From contig NC_088789.1 of the NCBI RefSeq assembly GCF_949628265.1, forward strand, positions 25,475,883 to 25,539,882: a stretch of DNA of 64,000 bases. The letters are read 5' to 3'. The translations under genes were made by a program, and so were the position numbers. Shown piece by piece: positions 1 to 11,302 of this stretch. Within the stretch, counting starts at the first letter, position 1. Each line of letters opens with the position of its first letter. The stretch comes from Cloeon dipterum (lineage: Eukaryota; Arthropoda; Insecta; Ephemeroptera; Baetidae). Under the pieces are notes generated by a model. It did not search any database. It was not told the DNA's origin and saw only the letters and a list, made by a program, of their open reading frames with translations.

Positions 1-119
1 TAGAGAAATGTATGCTGTGCTGCAATATGAAAATTATACACTAATTTCTCAGCGTTATTACCGTGCAATAAGCGAAATTAGCTCTAAGAGTGCGAGTTGA
101 GGGGTGTGTTGACTTTTAT
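1..119. repeat. 3' flank of CSP-A, identical to the 3' flank of CSP-C
   Basis: By eye, bases 1-119 match 11159-11277 without a difference, while the adjoining coding exons differ at roughly one base in five. The match may continue left of the window. It covers the 3' UTR and the DNA beyond it. Confidence 0.85.
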
Positions 120-120
120 T
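115..120 (-). terminator. Poly(A) signal of CSP-A
   Basis: AATAAA on the minus strand, 26 bases after the TAG stop of CSP-A. In CSP-C the same place reads GATAAA because the identity between the two copies ends just inside this hexamer. Confidence 0.5.
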
Positions 121-145
121 ACTTGAGCAGGATGAGGAAGCAGAA

Positions 146-3100
146 CTAATTGCGATTCAGAGTGGCCTCGAAGCGCTTTTGGTACGCGCCGCTCGGGTCG
201 TACTTGTTCACCAGCCTGGTCCAGTCACTGGGGCGGTTCTTGATCAGGAAGTTGATCACCTTATCGGCGGCGCCCTTCTGGTTCGGGTTGCACTTGGTGC
301 AGTCAGTCTCCAACGCGTCAGGCAGGGTTCCTGCAACAGGTTAAAATTTAAAAATATATTATATATTGTAAAAAAAAATACTTTTGTATAGTTAATTAAA
401 TTAGAGGACTGTGAAACTGACATTTTTAATTTATGAATTCTAGCTTTTGACCATTTGATTCGACTTAAAAATCCTCTACCTTTCTCATATTCTCTCAATC
501 TCTATTTTAAAATTGGTTATTTTCATTGGTTTTATAATTCATATTAAAAAAGAAATTGTTTATTTGTGTTTTGCTTAATTATGGTCGAAATGAACTAAAA
601 ATGCGCGGATGTTGCAGCACTTCGCTCATTCTTTCCGCAAGGTCATTGTCCACAGCTATAAATGACAATTGGAAGGAAGTCGAGTGCAATGACAGGAACA
701 AAGAATCAAGTACTGCAGCTTGATGGAGGTTTATTTTCAGTGACGATATTTAAAAAAAAAAGCTCAAGCTATAACAACAACCATGCTTTTGTTCTGTTTG
801 CTTCACAATTCTAAAACACGCGATATTTTAAAAAGCAATTTGAACATCCTGAGGGTTATTTACTGTATTTAATCTATGTTTTTATAACAACAAATGCAGT
901 CAGCGTGTCGAGCCGTGCTCAGTAGTAAAAATTATCCGCATCCTAATTTCCATATAGGCCTGCCTCATTATCTCACACGTGTGCAGCGCATCATTACACA
1001 GCTGGTCTTGCCTAGGATTTTATTTTTCAAAACAACGGCAATTTCTGTGTATTCAAATTCAAATGAGAATTTTAAAATTGAATAAATTTCATGCAAACCT
1101 CCCGGAAGATATAAAATAAATTTTATTAATATTCGTACGAGAAAAATAATAAAAAACCTCCCTATTTTTTTAATGGTTTGAATTTCTAACTTTCTATTTA
1201 ACTCCACACTGTTATTCGCTGATTTTGAATTCATCATTAATTAAAAAAGGCCAGAGAAATTTACCAAGCTTGTATTTGTCTCGTGACGTTAAATGATTTG
1301 TGGCGATGCAGCCTTCAATTAAAAATTTAACGACCTCACATTCATATTTCAGGTCAGACCGCTTGGCAACCCTAATATCAGAAGCCGCGGTCTGCTGTCT
1401 CACAACACATAATATATACGCAATGGAAACGATCAACAGACCAATAGGTCTGTGTGTGTGTGCACGTTGAATGTGCATTTTCACTTTCACCACGTCGCAC
1501 ACAAGAAAGGTGGTCGCCGCACCAATTCGATTTTACATTTCCTTGTTGAGAAAAGCACAGCAGCCGTCGCGTAATCGCAGCACTCGGTGCACGTGGGGGA
1601 AAACACGTCACGTTCATTGTCGTTGCCCAAGGGTAAATTTGTATTTTCAGAAGTTCTTGCTATTTGGCATTTGATGGGGACAGCTAGCAGCAGCAGTACA
1701 AAGACCGTGACACGGGAAAACCGAAACGACGTAATTGCGTCACCGCCTTTTAAGGAAAATCTCGGACCCATCGCCATAATATAGCGATAAAAAAAACTCA
1801 GCTGTGAAGAATATTCAAGTTCTGGGCATGACTGGACAGATTCTACCACTTGTCTTTCGAGTTTTTATCGTTCCATAAATTTAAAAAATAATTAAACACT
1901 TAAGAAAATATTAAAAAAGGTTAGATTGTTATTTAGATTGAAGAAATCTATTTAAATTAAGATACTAATCAAGCGACCAGCATGGAAATCATTATTTTTT
2001 TCACAATTTATGGAATTTTTCCTCAAAATTCGTACACTGTTAGATAGATTGCGACGAGAGGGATCGAAATCAAGCAAAAATTTGGCAAAATCTGTAATTA
2101 TTCAAATGTTCCTTGGTCCTGATTTGATTATTGCACCATGGATAGATAAACTGTTGCTAAATTTCACAAAAAAAAACAACAATTATTTATCTATTATCTT
2201 ACCGACGGAAAATGTTCTTAATTATTGGCCTGTAAAGCTCTACTTTAAATAAGAAAATGTCTTAATTTGACGTTGACACTGTAAAGAGCGATACGCAATC
2301 CATCGGAGGTGCTAATTGCTTCGGCGTATATACATGCATGAATAACATTTCTCAACACAAAGAGACGCTGGCCGAGGAGTGGCGCTTTCACCTGCGTGTC
2401 CCAAAGAGCCAACAATGAGTGCGCTGCTATATAGCTAACAGCCGATGAAACTATAATAACAATGCATTGTTGGCCGGCTCATTAGCAACACAAATTAGCA
2501 CCTCTCGATTTTCACGTGTGTATCCTTGGCACACACACAACTAAACTCGTTGAAGAGCGACTCACTCAGTTTTCCTTGGCGTCTCAGGTCAGAACCGAAC
2601 CTGATTTTTTTTACTATTCGAGTCCGAATAAAGGCCACCGCGGTGACGCAATGATCCTGATGACTTTGGAGAATTGAAGGTTGTGAGTGTTTTTTTTTCT
2701 TCTCTCTAACGAAGATTAGATGCGAAATTTGTTTGCTAGTCAAAAAGCATGAGTCTGCTTAATGCTTTCCTCTGGGTCTTTTTTATTTAACAAATAATTT
2801 CATTTAGAATAGTACTCTGTTATTTTGTCAAAATTGATTTTGATTAAGCTGAATTATCGCATTTAAAATCTAAATTACGAGACAACTGCAACAGCTTCTT
2901 CTGAAGTGAATCAGGCAAGTTTATAAATTTCCTAATTAAATAAAAGTAAGGCTTTGCAGGCTAACAATTTATAAGATTGTGCATTGCTGACTATTGAGTT
3001 TATTGTTAGTGAAATTGATCAATAGTTTATCTCTTAAATGTGCAAGAATGAAATTAGGACCATCAAAGATCAGTTAAATTTTATATTTTAGTAAAATTCT

Positions 3101-3545
3101 CGAAAAAATAAATGATTTTTTCGCCTGATTTTGATACCTCTGGTCGCGATCTCTCTAATAGTGTGCGAATTTTGAGGAAATTTGTGAAATAAATCATGGG
3201 AGATTAAATAATTAAGCCGATTTTCTCACAAATTTAAACGGCGCAACTTGGGAAAATTTTAACTTTTTCCTAATTTTTAAAAAATAAAGAAAAAAAATCA
3301 TTTTCGGTACTTAGAAACTTGAAACAAAATCAAAACAATTTAAACTCACTCTTGAGCTCACGTCCTTCGGAGGTGCAGGGTCCCTGATCCATTAGACATT
3401 TGATGTAGTTGGTGAGGATGCGGTCGTTTTTTAGGATGCGGTCCAGGTCGACGCCATCGTACTTATTAGTATACCTGCTGGGCGGCGGTGCGGCCACGGA
3501 GGCGGCCACCAGCACCACCAACAACAACACTTGCATGCGGGCCAT
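146..3545 (-). CDS. Chemosensory protein A (CSP/OS-D family), two exons
   Basis: Exon 1 is 3350-3545 and exon 2 is 146-330, giving 126 residues. The intron has a GT donor (GTGAGT) and a TTGCAG acceptor, and splits the codon directly after Leu-Lys, the conserved intron position of insect CSPs. Residues 1-19 form a signal peptide ([19 protein letters not shown]). The mature part carries [10 protein letters not shown] and four cysteines at 50, 57, 76 and 79, i.e. the family pattern C-x6-C-x18-C-x2-C that makes two small disulfide loops. RTLPDAL follows the splice junction and [10 protein letters not shown] lies near the C-terminus. CSPs are small secreted helical proteins that bind hydrophobic ligands in sensillar lymph or other tissues; this copy's ligand is unknown. 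The start at 3545 is preferred over an upstream in-frame Met (3683), which gives a poly-Gln leader and lies upstream of the TATA box. The 3-kb intron is long compared with CSP-C. Exon 2 might also serve CSP-B. Confidence 0.88.
331..3349. other. CSP-A intron
   Basis: AT-rich intron without a recognisable exon. It holds an inverted partial copy of the TTAA-flanked repeat (about 2020-2100) and a direct partial copy (about 3110-3290). Around 2580-2700 it resembles 7010-7100 beside CSP-B, so the duplicated block extends into the intron. The open frames on both strands near 1212-1849 show no family signature. Confidence 0.6.
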
Positions 3546-3586
3546 GGCGGAGATCGAGTGCTGGCCGCCCGTGCCCCACCTGCTAG

Positions 3587-3593
3587 ATTTATA
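3587..3593 (-). promoter_or_regulatory. TATA box of CSP-A
   Basis: TATAAAT on the minus strand about 42 bases before the ATG. The same box at the same distance precedes CSP-B and CSP-C, inside a conserved block (GGTATAAATC in A and B). A start about 30 bases downstream would leave a very short 5' leader of about 15-20 bases. The site supports the ATG at 3545. Confidence 0.65.
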
Positions 3594-6500
3594 CCTTCGC
3601 TCCCCCTCCTTCGTTCCGCGATCGCATTTTTTTATTATGCACTGCTGCTGCTGCTGCTGTTGCTGCTGGGCTCCATAATTCACCGCCGCGGTGTGTGCGG
3701 CCCCCGAAGCTGATCTCCCTGATTCTCGCGCTTAATTTACTGATAATTTTGCTCATTTTTCGCAACTTTTTCTCTGCTGCTGCTGCCATTAACCTTGGAA
3801 TTTAATTTTAGATACTGTGGTGAATGTGAAGTTTTGATTTAAAGGCGGTGAGACTTTAAAGATAATTTACTTGGAAAGTTTATTTCACCTTCTAAAAATT
3901 CATTTACATTTTTGTTTTTAAATTTTAATTATTCCTTTTACAAGAACACAGACCTATTGATCTGAAAAATGATTATTTCCTTATCACCTGGATGCAAAGT
4001 TTAAAATATAATGAAGTCGTGCCAAAGGAAAACTTTCCGATTTTTGCGGTTTTCCAGTTGTGACGATAGTTCAAATATCGCACTTTAAAAACTTTCTATA
4101 CGGCTGTAAAATCTGATAGGTTGAAAATTTTTTTATCTAGATTACCAACATTTTTAAAATTGAAAATATGTTGGCAAATTACCTGAGGGGTACGAGTTTG
4201 GCTTTATAATTCAGCTGTTATATTGTATGATTGATTTATAGAGATAAAAACAATTTTTACATTCGGAAAGCTGATAAAATCTTTTGCTCTGCCCAATTTC
4301 CTGGAGAGCCGTTTGAAAAGTTGATTCAAACATACCATTGCAGTACGAAAAAAAATAGAAATGACCAAAATGATGCTTGATTTTATGAGAACCTCACTTA
4401 GAAAAAGTTAATACACTCTACCACAAGCCGTAACGTTCCAGCATTAGATTTTCCCAGCGCACTTTTCTGTCAGAAGTATTTGGAAAAAATCACCAACTTT
4501 CCCATAAGTGTAAATATCGTTTATCATTCGATCTTTTTTAATTAAATTTTTTAAAATATTTGCTATCATATATATTTGCAAATTATCAATTGAAGTGTCC
4601 CACCGAAATCTCGTTCTTAAACGTCTGTATTATTTTTCAATTGGGAAAGTGCTCCGATGCATGGCGCTTCTCGCGCCAAATCCGTTTGATGTTCAGTATG
4701 GTGATTTTGCAACTTGTGACACTCGACACTCGTAATTAAAGAATGCACACAATAGGAAATTTTGCAGATGCAAAAGTTGACAAAAGTGCATCTGCAGCTT
4801 GCTGTTGTATTGTGTTAAACGCACGCGAATGAAATAACATAGTGTTCCTGATAAGACTCGCTTCTTGGCACACAAATGCATCTGCTCGCCTTAACCCGTC
4901 ATACCACCGGATGCCGCACCTGCGCTTCTCGAGAATTTGCCATTATTTGGCCTCAGCAGTGGCGGGGACAAAATACTGAAATTACGTTCAAGAAACAATA
5001 GACATTTTTATTTACAATATCTCTTTCAACGATCTAAAAGTAAATTTATTTTGAAATAGTAATATATTTCCCATTTTTTCTCTTGGATATAATAAAATAC
5101 TTTCATTCTAATTTGGAGGGCTGGGAAATCCAAGATCTATCTAATTGCGATTCTCGACTATCGTCAGAGACGCGGATATAATATAGAAGAGAGAAATGAC
5201 GCACGCGGCAAGTTGCGGGCTTCAATGGAGCAATATAAGTTGCTACGCTTGCAATAAGGATCTTGTCTATTTGCTAACTCGTTAACACTGGCAGCTCGCA
5301 GGTAAACTATGGAATATATTAAAACACCTTGAAAATAAATTTTTCAACAGCTCTCTTGAAAGATGATTCCAAAAACTAATATGGAAAAGTTTATCATTTA
5401 CCTGTCAAAGGCAAAAAAACTGGAACTGAAAGAATATGTCGCGCAATGTAAATAAGAAGTTAAATCAATTTATTTTGTACCTTAATCAAATATGTTCAGA
5501 TCTTGATTAAATTTTGTTGATGAATGCTTAAACCTAAAGTATAAGATAGAAATTCGAATAAATGCTTATTTTACGGGAGAATTTAGGGATTTTTTGAAAA
5601 AGTCAAGTTTTTCAAATGGTCGTATCTCGGCTTTTGGTTTAGATAACTTAAAATTTTTGGTGTCTTGAATTTAGTTCAAGACATTTTAAATAATTTGATA
5701 TCATTGACCAATTTTCAAAGGTCAAGGTCACAAAACATGATTGAATCGTTAAAAATTCACCATATATATCGACGGTAAAAATTCCTCCAAGTTTGAAAGT
5801 GCCCGATTTAATAGAAAAAACGATATGAAAATGAGTTACGTTTTTTTTTTCGAGATATTAATATTTGGACTCCAAGTGTAAAAAACGTGTTTTTTTCGTT
5901 TTTTGCACCCTAAATCATGAGGTATCCTGTAGTTTGCTCAGTATTTCCCACATTTTGATATTAATCATTAGACCAATTCAGAATTTTTAGAGGCATAGCG
6001 GTTGGGGGTTAGAACTCATCCCTTATCTCTGAGTGGGGCTTTTTGGGGCTTAATTTAACTTGCTCGAAGCACGAAGAATAGGTTTTGAGATTCGCATGTT
6101 TTTCACAACCACAATTTCAAATCTGGAATTATTTTTGCTGTTTTACCGAAGCAAATATTTTACTCTATAATTTTAGTTCTTCTGGGGACACCAAATAAGT
6201 TGAATTGGTTAAACCTGTGTGGGTATCTCTTTCTTAGTCTTTTTCAACTATATCTCCTCAAATGCCAATTAAAATGCGTGGGATCGAAAATTAAAATAAT
6301 ATGAGATCGTGGGACAGGTTATCCTCGTGCCGCTAGGTAGCGCCAGTGCCCAAGCATTCGTCAGGCTTTATACAGAAGTCGGTTTGCATACAGTGCTTGG
6401 TGTACCGATTGCTCCAACACCGTCTTTCAAAGGTAGGAGGTGGTGTTCAGCAGAAGTAAAGCCTGAAATTATTCCTTGACGCTCAAGCAAAGGTTATACC

Positions 6501-6839
6501 GATTTAAATAAATGTATCGGTGTTTTCTGACTCATAAGAGCAACAAAGATTTTGAAAATCCTGAGGAGCAAAAAGCCGGTCGGTGCTGCAAATTGAGAAA
6601 TTCGCCTTTTTCTGAATGAAAAAGTATGGTTTAATTTGATACACGTGAAACTTTCCTCCTGCCATGACTTTATATTTTTATAATTTGAAAAGATTGCATT
6701 TAATTGGTTCCTCAGAGTCAGCAGAAAGTATATTTAAGGTTTAAGTGCCCCGCGGGTGCATTATTTGATGTACATTTTGGCAGTGATGCAGCGCTCAATA
6801 TAGCTGACAGAAAGCGATCACAAATTTTTTTTTCCATCA
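3594..6839. other. CSP-A upstream region (duplication unit 1)
   Basis: No gene seen. The region is a diverged copy of the DNA upstream of CSP-B (about 7710-9970) and CSP-C (about 12140-13670): for example 4620-4700 matches 8400-8480, 6300-6440 matches 9880-9960, and 6290-6835 matches 13155-13670. These matches show that whole gene-plus-upstream blocks were duplicated. Confidence 0.6.
3642..3668. repeat. (CTG)n/(CAG)n microsatellite upstream of CSP-A promoter
   Basis: Eight or nine nearly perfect CTG units about 50-80 bases upstream of the CSP-A TATA box. The matching places in CSP-B (around 7758-7765) and CSP-C (around 12180-12188) hold only two units, so the repeat expanded after duplication. 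It produces an apparent poly-Gln reading frame that is probably not translated. Confidence 0.8.
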
Positions 6840-6840
6840 C

Positions 6841-6990
6841 GGAACCTTTGAAGAGTACGAGTTGGACTACTAGGGGATGATCATCCTGATCAGGCAGAAG
6901 AAGTACTACTCAACAGTATATATATACTGCTAACGCCTGTTTACCAAATGGCTGCATTTGGATAAAGTTTGGTGCTCTTCTGTCAAAATA
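6841..6990 (+). pseudogene. Asparagine synthetase exon-4 fragment
   Basis: This stretch matches 16158-16300 of the AsnS gene: it begins in exon 4 (GGAACCTTTGAAGAGTACGA against GGAACTTTTGAAGAGTACGA), runs past the donor site and continues into the intron (both share TTCTGTCAAAA). The copy therefore came from genomic DNA, not from a processed transcript. The AsnS frame hits a TAG soon after the start, so it cannot code. It sits exactly where the second exon of CSP-B is missing. Confidence 0.8.
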
Positions 6991-7458
6991 CAATTAAAGT
7001 TGTGCTTTTTATAGAAACTTTTTACTATTTGAGTTTGAAGAAAAGCAGCCGTGACGACGCAGTGATACTTGATAAAGCTGAACAGTAGATCAGGACCAAA
7101 GGAACAGTAGTTAAATGTTAAATTTCAGATTTTATACCATATTTCTTTAAATATTAAACGGGGTTTCAATGATTATTCACTTGATTTCGATTCCTCTCGT
7201 CGCGATCTATCCGGTTGGTGTGCGTATTTCCATTCTGGTGAAATAAATCATGATTTCTATTAAGGGGATAGTGCTTTTCGCTTGATTAGCGTGCAAGTTT
7301 TGAGCCAATTTTCTCAAACGTTATATATATGGAAACCTGTGAAATATTTTGCTTTTTTCCTAATTTTTAGATGGTATCGCTCAAGTTAAGGTAAAAAGAA
7401 TTTTACTCAAATTTACAGTACAGATTTTGTATTTTTAATAAAAACAATTTAAACTCAC

Positions 7459-7663
7459 TCTTGAGCTCACGTCCTTCGGAGGTGCAGGGTCCCTGATCCA
7501 ATAGACATTTGACGAAGTTGCCGAGGATGCGGTCGTTATTTAGGATGCGGTCCAGGTCGACGTTATCGTACCTTTTAGCCCTTTTAGTATACCTGCTGGG
7601 CGGCGGTGCGGCCACGGCAGCGGCCACCAGCACCACGAAAAACAACACTTGCATGCGGGCCAT
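7459..7663 (-). CDS. Chemosensory protein B, first exon only (orphan or alternative first exon)
   Basis: A single exon of 205 bases: signal peptide (MARMQVLFFVVLVAAAVAA), then RYDNVDLDRILNNDRIL and the first two CSP cysteines (KCLLDQGPC), ending in Leu-Lys plus one base and a GTGAGT donor identical to that of CSP-A. Frame, TATA box and splice site are all intact. No second exon with the C-x2-C motif exists between here and the CSP-A first exon. Homology with CSP-C stops just inside the intron, and an AsnS fragment follows. Either the gene lost its 3' half and is a recent pseudogene, or its transcript splices over 7.1 kb to the exon at 146-330; the phase fits and would give 129 residues. An insertion (KRAKR) after the signal peptide distinguishes it from CSP-A and could be a basic cleavage site. 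Confidence 0.7.
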
Positions 7664-7704
7664 GGCGGAGATCGAGTGCTGGCCGCCCGTGCCCCACCTG
7701 CTAG

Positions 7705-7711
7705 ATTTATA
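7705..7711 (-). promoter_or_regulatory. TATA box of CSP-B
   Basis: TATAAAT on the minus strand, 42 bases before the ATG, in the same context as in CSP-A. Its preservation suggests the promoter may still work although the gene body is incomplete. Confidence 0.6.
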
Positions 7712-10700
7712 CCTTCGCTCCCCCTCCTTCGTTCCGCGATCGCATTTTTTTATTATCCTGCTGCTATTACATGGGCTTCATAATTCGACCGCCGCGGTGT
7801 GCGCGGCCCCCTAAGCTGATCTCGGTGATTCTCACGCTTAATTTTCTGAAATTTTGATAATTTTTTGTAACTTTTGTCTCTACTTCTGCCGCCAATAACC
7901 ATGGAGTATAATTTTAGATACTGGGGTGAATGTGAAGTTTTGATTAGGGTGACTTCTAAGAAATAGGAGCATTGTTCCTAAAAAAATGTTATACCTTCTG
8001 AAAATATTTTACTTTTTATATTTTAAAAATTTATCTGACATAAACACAACTATTTGATCTCTGGGAATTGATTTTTTTTTCACCATCATCACATCACACA
8101 GAGTTTAAAATAAGATTTAAAATATGGCAGAGGAAAAAACTGTCCGTTATATGCGGTTTTCCAGTTGTTCAAATTAGAGCGTCCATTGGGATGGGGAAAT
8201 TTTTGGGTATACCAAGGAATAAACCGGAACATTTAAATCCCGAGCAGAAGTATAAGAATCGGCCCGGGATCGGGCATATTTTTTCGGGACAGGAATCCTG
8301 ATGAGCAGTTCCAGGCGAATTCGGCCTTCAAATTTTGGAGGTCGATTGGACGGGATTTTCAATTTATATTTGAGCATTATCAATAGATGTCTCCCAACGA
8401 AATGTCGCTCTTCAATTTCTGCATTTTCAATTAGGAAAATGCTCCAATGCATGCGCTTCTCACGCAAAATCCGTTTGATATCCAGTGGCGCAGCTTATGA
8501 CACCCGCATATTTTTCTTTTGAACATTCTCCTCAGCACATCCCGTGCGCTATGAGCCTTTGGTTCCCAATATTCTGATGGGGCCCGAGTGGCCGCAGAGG
8601 AGCTTTTGACAGACAATAATTAATTGTCTTTATAAGGCCGCTGGAAAGGTGCATAAACCAGCAAGTGGCGACGAGTCACCGCTGGTGCGTCTCCCAGCCC
8701 GTTAGGTTATTTGAGAATTTCGAGTCACCAAATTAACCAACTTTTGTCATCTATTAGATTGGGCAACCTGTTTTTAGATCCCCAAAATTAACCTTCCATT
8801 GTCTTGACTCTCCTGAGAATGCATAGTCCATGTGAGCAAACTGGCTGGTAATTAATGCGAACAAAAGGACATTTTGCATGTATGCAAAAGTTGACAAAAG
8901 TGTTTCAGAAAATTGCGTAATTGTATTATGTTAAACGCACGTGAAAAAATCACACAGTGTTCCTGATAAGACCTCGCTTCTTGGCACGGTCATGAATCTG
9001 CTCGCATTAACCCGTCATACCACCGGATGCTGCACCTACGCTTCACGAGAATTTTGACCTTCAGCAGTGGCGGGGTCAAAATACTGAAACTACACTACTC
9101 GATTATTGAAGAAACATTCGTAAATTTTTATTTAAAATTACACATTCAACCATCTATTTTAAAATAGTAATATTTCTTAGTTTTTCACTTAGATAATCAA
9201 TTTATTTCATTTTAATTTGGAGGGGTGGGAAATTCAAAAATGTAATTACGATTCCACCGTCAGAAACGCGAATATCCATATCGCAAGTTAATCATTTACC
9301 TGTCAAAAATTGCAAATAATATGAATTGAAAGAATTTTCCGCGCAGTGTATAGTAAAGAAATTAAATCAGTTTCAATTAAATTTTTACCTTTATAAAATA
9401 AAATAATGCAGGCATGAGTCTTCAGAGCTTGATGAAATTTTGTGGAGGTGTTGCCCTAGCCGACCAATGTTGAACCCTCAAAAATAAGGTTGAAATTCCA
9501 CAAAATGCCCATTTTACAGGGAGTTTTCGGGGTTTTACGGAAAATCAATTATTTAAAAAAATCCAGTAACTCGGCTTCTGGTTGATATAAATTGACATTT
9601 TTAATCACTATAAAATTTATTTTAGGTAGAGTGGTTGGAACTCATACCTTATATCTTTGAGGGTGGATTTTTGGGGCTTAATTTAACTCGTTCAAAACAT
9701 GAAGTACTTATATAGGTGTTGAGATTAATAATATTTGGTACATTCCTCCACTACGAATTTACATCTTGACTTATTTTTTTTAGTGCTTTTTACCAATTAA
9801 TTTGAATGACTAAACCTATGAGTGTAAATTTTTTCTTAATCTTTTTCAACTATGTAATTCATAAAAAATACGAGATCATGGGAGTTTTATGCGTTAGAAT
9901 CAGGTTTTACAGAAGCTACTTTGTGTACCGATTGCTCCAACACCGCCTTTCGAAGGTATAGGACTCTTAGCACTTGTTGTAATGCTTGTATGTATACCTT
10001 CGCAGTCCTTCCCTTCCTCTATTTCTCATGCTGAGTACATAAAATAATTTAAAATAGTTTTATTTCACAATTCTTTGTGTAATTGTTGTAAAGCGAGTAA
10101 TGCTCAATTATGACAGTTAGTAAATCCAGGCTGATTTATGCAAAAGAAAATATAATTCATTTCAGGTCTCTGATACTGAAAAATTTTGTTTTTTTACTTA
10201 GGTCCTGATGAAATGGCTCATTGAAATAAAGAAAATGTAGAGCTTGACAACAATCCTAGGCACGGCGCTATGGCCCACAGGTACCAGACCGTGCAAGCGA
10301 GGCTGGCTTCGTCCTCTCATTAAACAGGTATATTAAAATGATTGCAATTTTCTCTGAGGTCTTAATTAATGATTGCAGAAGCGGAGAACTCATGCAGGAG
10401 CAGGAGCCAATCCCCCATGCACAGAGTGCTTCTGGATGAAGAGAGGTCGGTATGATTTTCCTGCCGTGCGGACATCTGGTCTAGACACGACTCAGTTTTT
10501 TATATAAATCTTAAAAATGATTTCACTGTGCAGGATTTCTCCTAAATAGAAGTTGCTGTCGTGGGGCCTCGGGTGCATTATTCTCAACAATAAACGTTAT
10601 GGAAGTATTTTACAAATTCGATAACACGTATCTCCAATATTCATAACCGTGGTAAAGGACTTCTCACACAAATAGCAATCTAACGGTTCTCTTGTTTTAG

Positions 10701-11158
10701 AGGCTTTATAGTGGATAGTAAAATCCCCAGTGTGATTTTCTGATATATGCTTTTGACCCAAAAACAAAATTTAACCATCTTCTATCAAATTCCTCTCCGA
10801 CTTTTCGGTAGAAACAGCGTATCTTGGATGAGGGCCAAGGTCTGGGAGTGAAAATAATAAGACACAATCTCGTTATAATTAAAACTATATAGTTTATTAC
10901 AAAAATCCGGCGTGTGTAAATGCAAATTAAAGATAATTTAATACCAAATCTGTGTTTCCTTAACGAAGCGGAAGAGTGAAAGATATAATGTGGCCTTGCT
11001 TCGTGCATACATAATGATCCTCTCTCCTTCTGTATAACTAAGATGCATTCCGGTAAACAACTAGACAACAACTTCGGTCTCCATAATATTCAGTTCACAA
11101 AAGTCTAGGAATGCATCTCGTCAAAACACAGTATTATGTCATTTTGTACTTTGCGTGT
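7712..11158. other. Region between CSP-B and CSP-C
   Basis: Up to about 9970 this is the upstream part of duplication unit 2, alignable with units 1 and 3. From 9970 to 11158 the DNA is not shared with the other units. It contains a GC-richer patch (10258-10480) with splice-like borders and a 121-codon minus-strand open frame (10706-11071) without family features. Confidence 0.5.
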
Positions 11159-11277
11159 AGAGAAATGTATGCTGTGCTGCAATATGAAAATTATACACTA
11201 ATTTCTCAGCGTTATTACCGTGCAATAAGCGAAATTAGCTCTAAGAGTGCGAGTTGAGGGGTGTGTTGACTTTTATC
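11159..11277. repeat. 3' flank of CSP-C, identical to the 3' flank of CSP-A
   Basis: Partner of the repeat at 1-119. Both copies lie immediately after the second CSP exon in the same orientation. Confidence 0.85.
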
Positions 11278-11302
11278 AATTGAGCAGGATGAGGATTCAG
11301 AA

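Noticed and set aside
3330-3683. 117-residue frame with a poly-Gln leader before the CSP-A signal peptide
   Set aside because: The leader lies upstream of a conserved TATA box, comes from a CTG repeat, and is absent in CSP-B and CSP-C; the signal peptide must be at the N-terminus.
10706-11071. 121-codon minus-strand open frame downstream of CSP-C
   Set aside because: Low-complexity hydrophobic composition without family motif; not present in the duplicated units.
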